41,040 bases of DNA from the NCBI GenBank assembly GCA_902635665.1, contig CACPOX010000011.1, positions 1 to 41,040 on the forward strand, given 5' to 3'. Shown here one piece after another: positions 38,506 through 41,040 of this stretch. The stretch is from an uncultured Pelagibacteraceae bacterium (lineage in GTDB: Bacteria; Pseudomonadota; Alphaproteobacteria; Pelagibacterales; Pelagibacteraceae). How positions within the stretch are numbered: position 1 is the first letter of the stretch; every line of letters starts with the position of its first letter. The notes beneath the pieces were generated by a model, which was not told the DNA's origin, did no database searches, and saw only the letters and a program-made list of their open reading frames with translations. The translations under genes and the position numbers were made by a program.

Positions 38506-39504
38506 TTAATTGTTGTTCTTCTTATCAGATTTTTTAAAAATATTTTTCAACCAATCAAATTTACCTTTTTTTTCTTCAGTTTTTTTTGATTTCTTTTTTT
38601 TACCCCAACTAGAGTTTCCTTGTTTGTTTTTAGCCCCTTTTTCGATTGGTCTTATGGTTAAATTTGGTCTAACTTTTTTTGTCCCCTCAGCAACAATTTT
38701 ATCACCATTATTTAATCCATCTATAATTTCAACAAAGCCTACATATCTATCACCAATTGTTACTTTTGTTTTCATTACTTTATTTTTTTCATTAACTTTA
38801 TAAATAAAAACATTTTCACCTTCGACTATAGTACTTGTATCAGGTGCGCTTAAACTCTCTCTTACATCATACTTGATAGAAATTTCTAGAAATGAACCTG
38901 GCAGTATTTCGCCAGACATATTATTCATTTTTATTCTAGTAGCTAAAGATCTTGTATCTTCACTTATCCTACTTGCAAAAGAGTCGACTTTACCTTTATA
39001 AATTTTATTTTTATAACCAGAAAATTTTATATCAACTGGTAAACCAACTTTAATAAATGGGACAAAAATTTCTGGAATATCTACATCACAATATATTGAA
39101 CTAGTATCCTCAAGATTGATTAATATAGAGGACTTTGAAACCTCTATATCTTCAGAAAACTCTCTTTTTCCAATAACTCCATCAAATTGTGCAATTATTT
39201 TTCTATTTTTAAGATCGGCAATTACATCTCCTTTTTTAACTTTTTGATTAAAATTTATTGGTTTTAATATCTCGTATTTTTCAATTTTAAATGATTGTGT
39301 TTGAATGGGAGTTGCAGTTCCATAAGTACTTATAATATTTTCAAAAACTCTTTCTTGTGTAGTAGTTACTATTATTCCAGGAGGTGGTCTTTTACTAAAT
39401 TTTTTTTTGAAGTGATTTCCAATCATTGTTCTTCCAATGATTATGGTTGAAATTATTAGAAAAAATATAATTACTAAACTTGTTATTTTTGTTGATGTTT
39501 TCAT
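38506..39504 (-). CDS. RND periplasmic adaptor lacking the alpha-hairpin
   Basis: 332 aa. N-terminal membrane anchor/signal (about residues 8-25). The first lipoyl half-motif ends KVKKGDVIADLKN (about 88-100) and the second begins RKIIAQFDGVIGKREF (about 101-116), so the coiled-coil hairpin normally inserted between them is missing. The beta-barrel domain (IYCDVDIPEIFVPFIKVGLP onward) and membrane-proximal domain follow. The last 40 or so residues are a Lys-rich tail with KKKKSKKTEEKKGK, unusual for this family. It starts 3 nt after sseA and abuts the pump gene. Confidence 0.85.
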   Translation of the reverse strand: MKTSTKITSLVIIFFLIISTIIIGRTMIGNHFKKKFSKRPPPGIIVTTTQERVFENIISTYGTATPIQTQSFKIEKYEILKPINFNQKVKKGDVIADLKNRKIIAQFDGVIGKREFSEDIEVSKSSILINLEDTSSIYCDVDIPEIFVPFIKVGLPVDIKFSGYKNKIYKGKVDSFASRISEDTRSLATRIKMNNMSGEILPGSFLEISIKYDVRESLSAPDTSTIVEGENVFIYKVNEKNKVMKTKVTIGDRYVGFVEIIDGLNNGDKIVAEGTKKVRPNLTIRPIEKGAKNKQGNSSWGKKKKSKKTEEKKGKFDWLKNIFKKSDKKNNN

Positions 39505-39507
39505 TTG

Positions 39508-40320
39508 TTAATTCTTTCCATACTCAGCCCATGAGCCATCGTATATAGTGGGCATATATTTAGCATTTATTAGAGAATAAGCTAGTGCCAATACACTAGC
39601 CGTTACCCCTGAACCACATGAAAATACTATATTTTTTTTATAGTCAATTTTAAATGAATCAAATTTTTCTTGAATTTTATCTTTATTCACAAAAGTATGA
39701 TCATCATTTATCAATTCAGAAAAGGGTAGGCAAAATGAATTTTTTATAGAACCACTTCTAAGGCCTTTTCTAGGTTCAGCAACTTTACCTTCAAATCTTT
39801 CTTTGCTTCTTGCATCAACAACATTAAATTCTTGTGTAGTAATATTTTCATCTATCTGTTTTTTATTTTTAACAAGTTTTGTATTTTCTTTACAAATATA
39901 CTTTGAAGTTTGAGTGTTTACTTTACTATCATTTGTAGGTTTGTTTTCTTTTTTCCATTTTTTTAATCCACCATCTAGAACATGAACTAGTTTAGGATCA
40001 TGCCCATAATAAATTAAATTGTACCAACATCTACAAGAGCTAATAACATCAGAGTTATCGTAAACCACTATTCGATCATCATTTTCTATACCCATGTTAC
40101 TCATTATTCTTTCCCAAGATTTAGGATCAGTCAGCATATGAGGTAAATCAGTATTTAATTTAGAATTTTTATCTAAATCAAAAAAAATAGCATTTGGAAT
40201 ATGTTTCACGGCATATTCTTCAAAACCATTTCTTTGAGCTTGAGGCATATGCCATGAGCAATCAATGATTTTTACTTTATCAATATTATTTTCTAACCAA
40301 CTTGTATCAACCAAAGACAT
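39508..40320 (-). CDS. sseA: 3-mercaptopyruvate sulfurtransferase
   Basis: 270 aa made of two rhodanese domains. Domain 1 (about 1-125) has VKIIDCSWHMP and VVYDNSDVISSCRCW and is inactive. Domain 2 (about 145-270) has FNVVDARSKERFEG and the active-site loop with Cys235 in FSCGSGVTAS. The CGSGVT form of the loop points to mercaptopyruvate rather than thiosulfate as donor (thiosulfate enzymes have CRxGVT). It transfers sulfur from 3-mercaptopyruvate to acceptors such as thioredoxin or cyanide. It begins 1 nt after msrA, which links it to sulfur-amino-acid handling. Confidence 0.9.
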   Translation of the reverse strand: MSLVDTSWLENNIDKVKIIDCSWHMPQAQRNGFEEYAVKHIPNAIFFDLDKNSKLNTDLPHMLTDPKSWERIMSNMGIENDDRIVVYDNSDVISSCRCWYNLIYYGHDPKLVHVLDGGLKKWKKENKPTNDSKVNTQTSKYICKENTKLVKNKKQIDENITTQEFNVVDARSKERFEGKVAEPRKGLRSGSIKNSFCLPFSELINDDHTFVNKDKIQEKFDSFKIDYKKNIVFSCGSGVTASVLALAYSLINAKYMPTIYDGSWAEYGKN

Positions 40321-40321
40321 A

Positions 40322-40765
40322 TTATCTTTTTTCCAAATATCTTTGATGATATTCTTCAGCTGGGCAATAATTTTTGACTAAAGAAGTTTTTGTTACAACT
40401 TTTCCTGATAATTTTATGTTTACTTTTTCTATCATTTTTTCAGCAGTAATTTTTTGTTGATCATTTAAATAAAATATCTCACTTCTATATTGTGTTCCGA
40501 AATCTGCTCCTTGAGAATTTAATGTTGTTGGGTCATGAATTTCAAAAAAGTATTCAAGAATTTTCTCATATGATATAACCATAGGATCAAAATTTAACCT
40601 AACTACCTCTGCATGATTTGTTGTGCCTGTACATACCTCTTTATAATTAGTTTCAGCACTGTGACCTCCACAATAACCTACTTCTGTTTTTATAACTCCA
40701 TCAAGTTTACTGAACTTTATTTCAGGTCCCCAAAAACATCCTAATCCTAAAATTGCTATTTCCAT
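40322..40765 (-). CDS. msrA: Peptide methionine sulfoxide reductase A
   Basis: 147 aa, the compact end of the MsrA range. The active-site motif GLGCFWGPE with Cys10 is near the N-terminus, followed by KTEVGYCGGH, CTGTTNHAEVVRLNFDP, and the C-terminal YCPAEEYHQRYLEKR. It reduces methionine-S-sulfoxide in oxidised proteins and free methionine. It diverges from the EamA-type transporter across only 34 bases, which hold an 8-base inverted repeat. Confidence 0.95.
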   Translation of the reverse strand: MEIAILGLGCFWGPEIKFSKLDGVIKTEVGYCGGHSAETNYKEVCTGTTNHAEVVRLNFDPMVISYEKILEYFFEIHDPTTLNSQGADFGTQYRSEIFYLNDQQKITAEKMIEKVNIKLSGKVVTKTSLVKNYCPAEEYHQRYLEKR

Positions 40766-40770
40766 TGATA

Positions 40771-40796
40771 ATTAACTTAATTAATCTAAAGTTAAT
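40771..40796. repeat. Inverted repeat in the msrA / transporter divergent gap
   Basis: ATTAACTT (40771-40778) and AAGTTAAT (40789-40796) are exact reverse complements with a 10-base spacer. The centre-to-centre distance is 18 bases, roughly two helical turns. It fills most of the 34-base gap and could be an operator, but AT-rich chance similarity is possible. Confidence 0.35.
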
Positions 40797-40799
40797 CAT

Positions 40800-41040
40800 A
40801 TGCTATCAAAAAATCAATTAGGCTTTTTTTACATGTTCATATCTGTATGTGCATTTTCACTTATGGATGTAATTGTTAAATGGTCTGATGATTATCCTGT
40901 GGGGCAAGTGTTATTCTTTAGAGGTTTTTGTGGAATTATTCCAATTTTGTTTCTTATACCAAAAGATAGATATTTTGACTTTTATAAAACAACCAGACCT
41001 TTCCTTCATTTTAAAAGATGCTTGGCTGGATTAATTGCAT
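40800..41040 (+). CDS. EamA/DMT-family transporter, N-terminal part (runs off window)
   Basis: The ATG at 40800 opens a frame that continues to the window end (80 codons visible). The protein starts MLSKNQLGFFYMFISVCAFS, then LMDVIVKWSDDYPVGQVLFF and RGFCGIIPILFLIPKDR. The first membrane helix with a following VIVKW, then Q-V-x-F-F-R-G, is the typical start of the 10-helix drug/metabolite transporter superfamily. The substrate is unknown. The gene is truncated by the window edge, not broken. Confidence 0.85.
   Translation, partial: MLSKNQLGFFYMFISVCAFSLMDVIVKWSDDYPVGQVLFFRGFCGIIPILFLIPKDRYFDFYKTTRPFLHFKRCLAGLIA

Overview
The window is a 41 kb piece of a very AT-rich, extremely compact alphaproteobacterial chromosome. 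Gene content, gene order and base composition fit the SAR11 clade (Candidatus Pelagibacter and relatives). This assignment is my inference from recognised synteny: rplU-rpmA-obgE-proB-proA-nadD-rsfS-ctpA-rppH, metX-metW, chvI-chvG-ahcY-tsaE-amgK-murU, and a class I lysyl-tRNA synthetase. I see no insertion sequences, prophage genes, CRISPR arrays, tRNAs or rRNAs. With the starts I chose, only about 0.93 kb (roughly 2.3%) lies between genes, and no gap exceeds 191 bases.

Layout. 1-2330 (+): end of the ATP synthase operon (atpG partial, atpD, atpC). 2322-8853 (-): ribosomal proteins L21 and L27, Obg GTPase, proline synthesis (proB, proA), NAD synthesis (nadD), ribosome silencing (rsfS), a periplasmic protease (ctpA) and rppH. 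8918-11353 (-): metX-metW-gloB, headed by a SAM-II riboswitch and its promoter. 11545-13523 (+): hisC-tyrA, aromatic/histidine amino acid synthesis. 13520-17074 (-): trkH, an AmpG-like permease and an NlpC/P60 hydrolase. 17166-20698 (+): lysS, pyrD, rpmB and a YhhQ-type transporter. 20695-23800 (-): a three-gene polyamine operon (PLP decarboxylase, deoxyhypusine-synthase-like protein, ureohydrolase). 23968-24531 (+): RegA-type response regulator. 24524-25075 (-): bioY. 25189-33680 (+): polA, chvI-chvG, ahcY, tsaE, amgK, murU. 33658-34365 (-): gpmA. 34411-35386 (+): a VanZ-like membrane protein and a lytic-transglycosylase-like lipoprotein. 35383-40765 (-): RND pump and adaptor, mercaptopyruvate sulfurtransferase, msrA. 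40800 to the end (+): partial EamA-type transporter.

Themes. The sulfur/methyl cycle appears three times: SAM-controlled metX/metW, ahcY, and sseA/msrA. Cell-wall turnover appears as an AmpG-like permease, NlpC/P60, AmgK, MurU and a lytic transglycosylase. The polyamine operon could run arginine or agmatine to putrescine to homospermidine. Compaction shapes everything: all six convergent gene pairs overlap at their stop codons, five tandem junctions are TAATG, and several candidate promoters place the transcription start at or within a few bases of the start codon.

I found no clearly new multi-gene system. The best leads are the hairpin-less RND adaptor, the deoxyhypusine-synthase-like polyamine operon, the near-leaderless promoters and the all-overlapping convergent ends.
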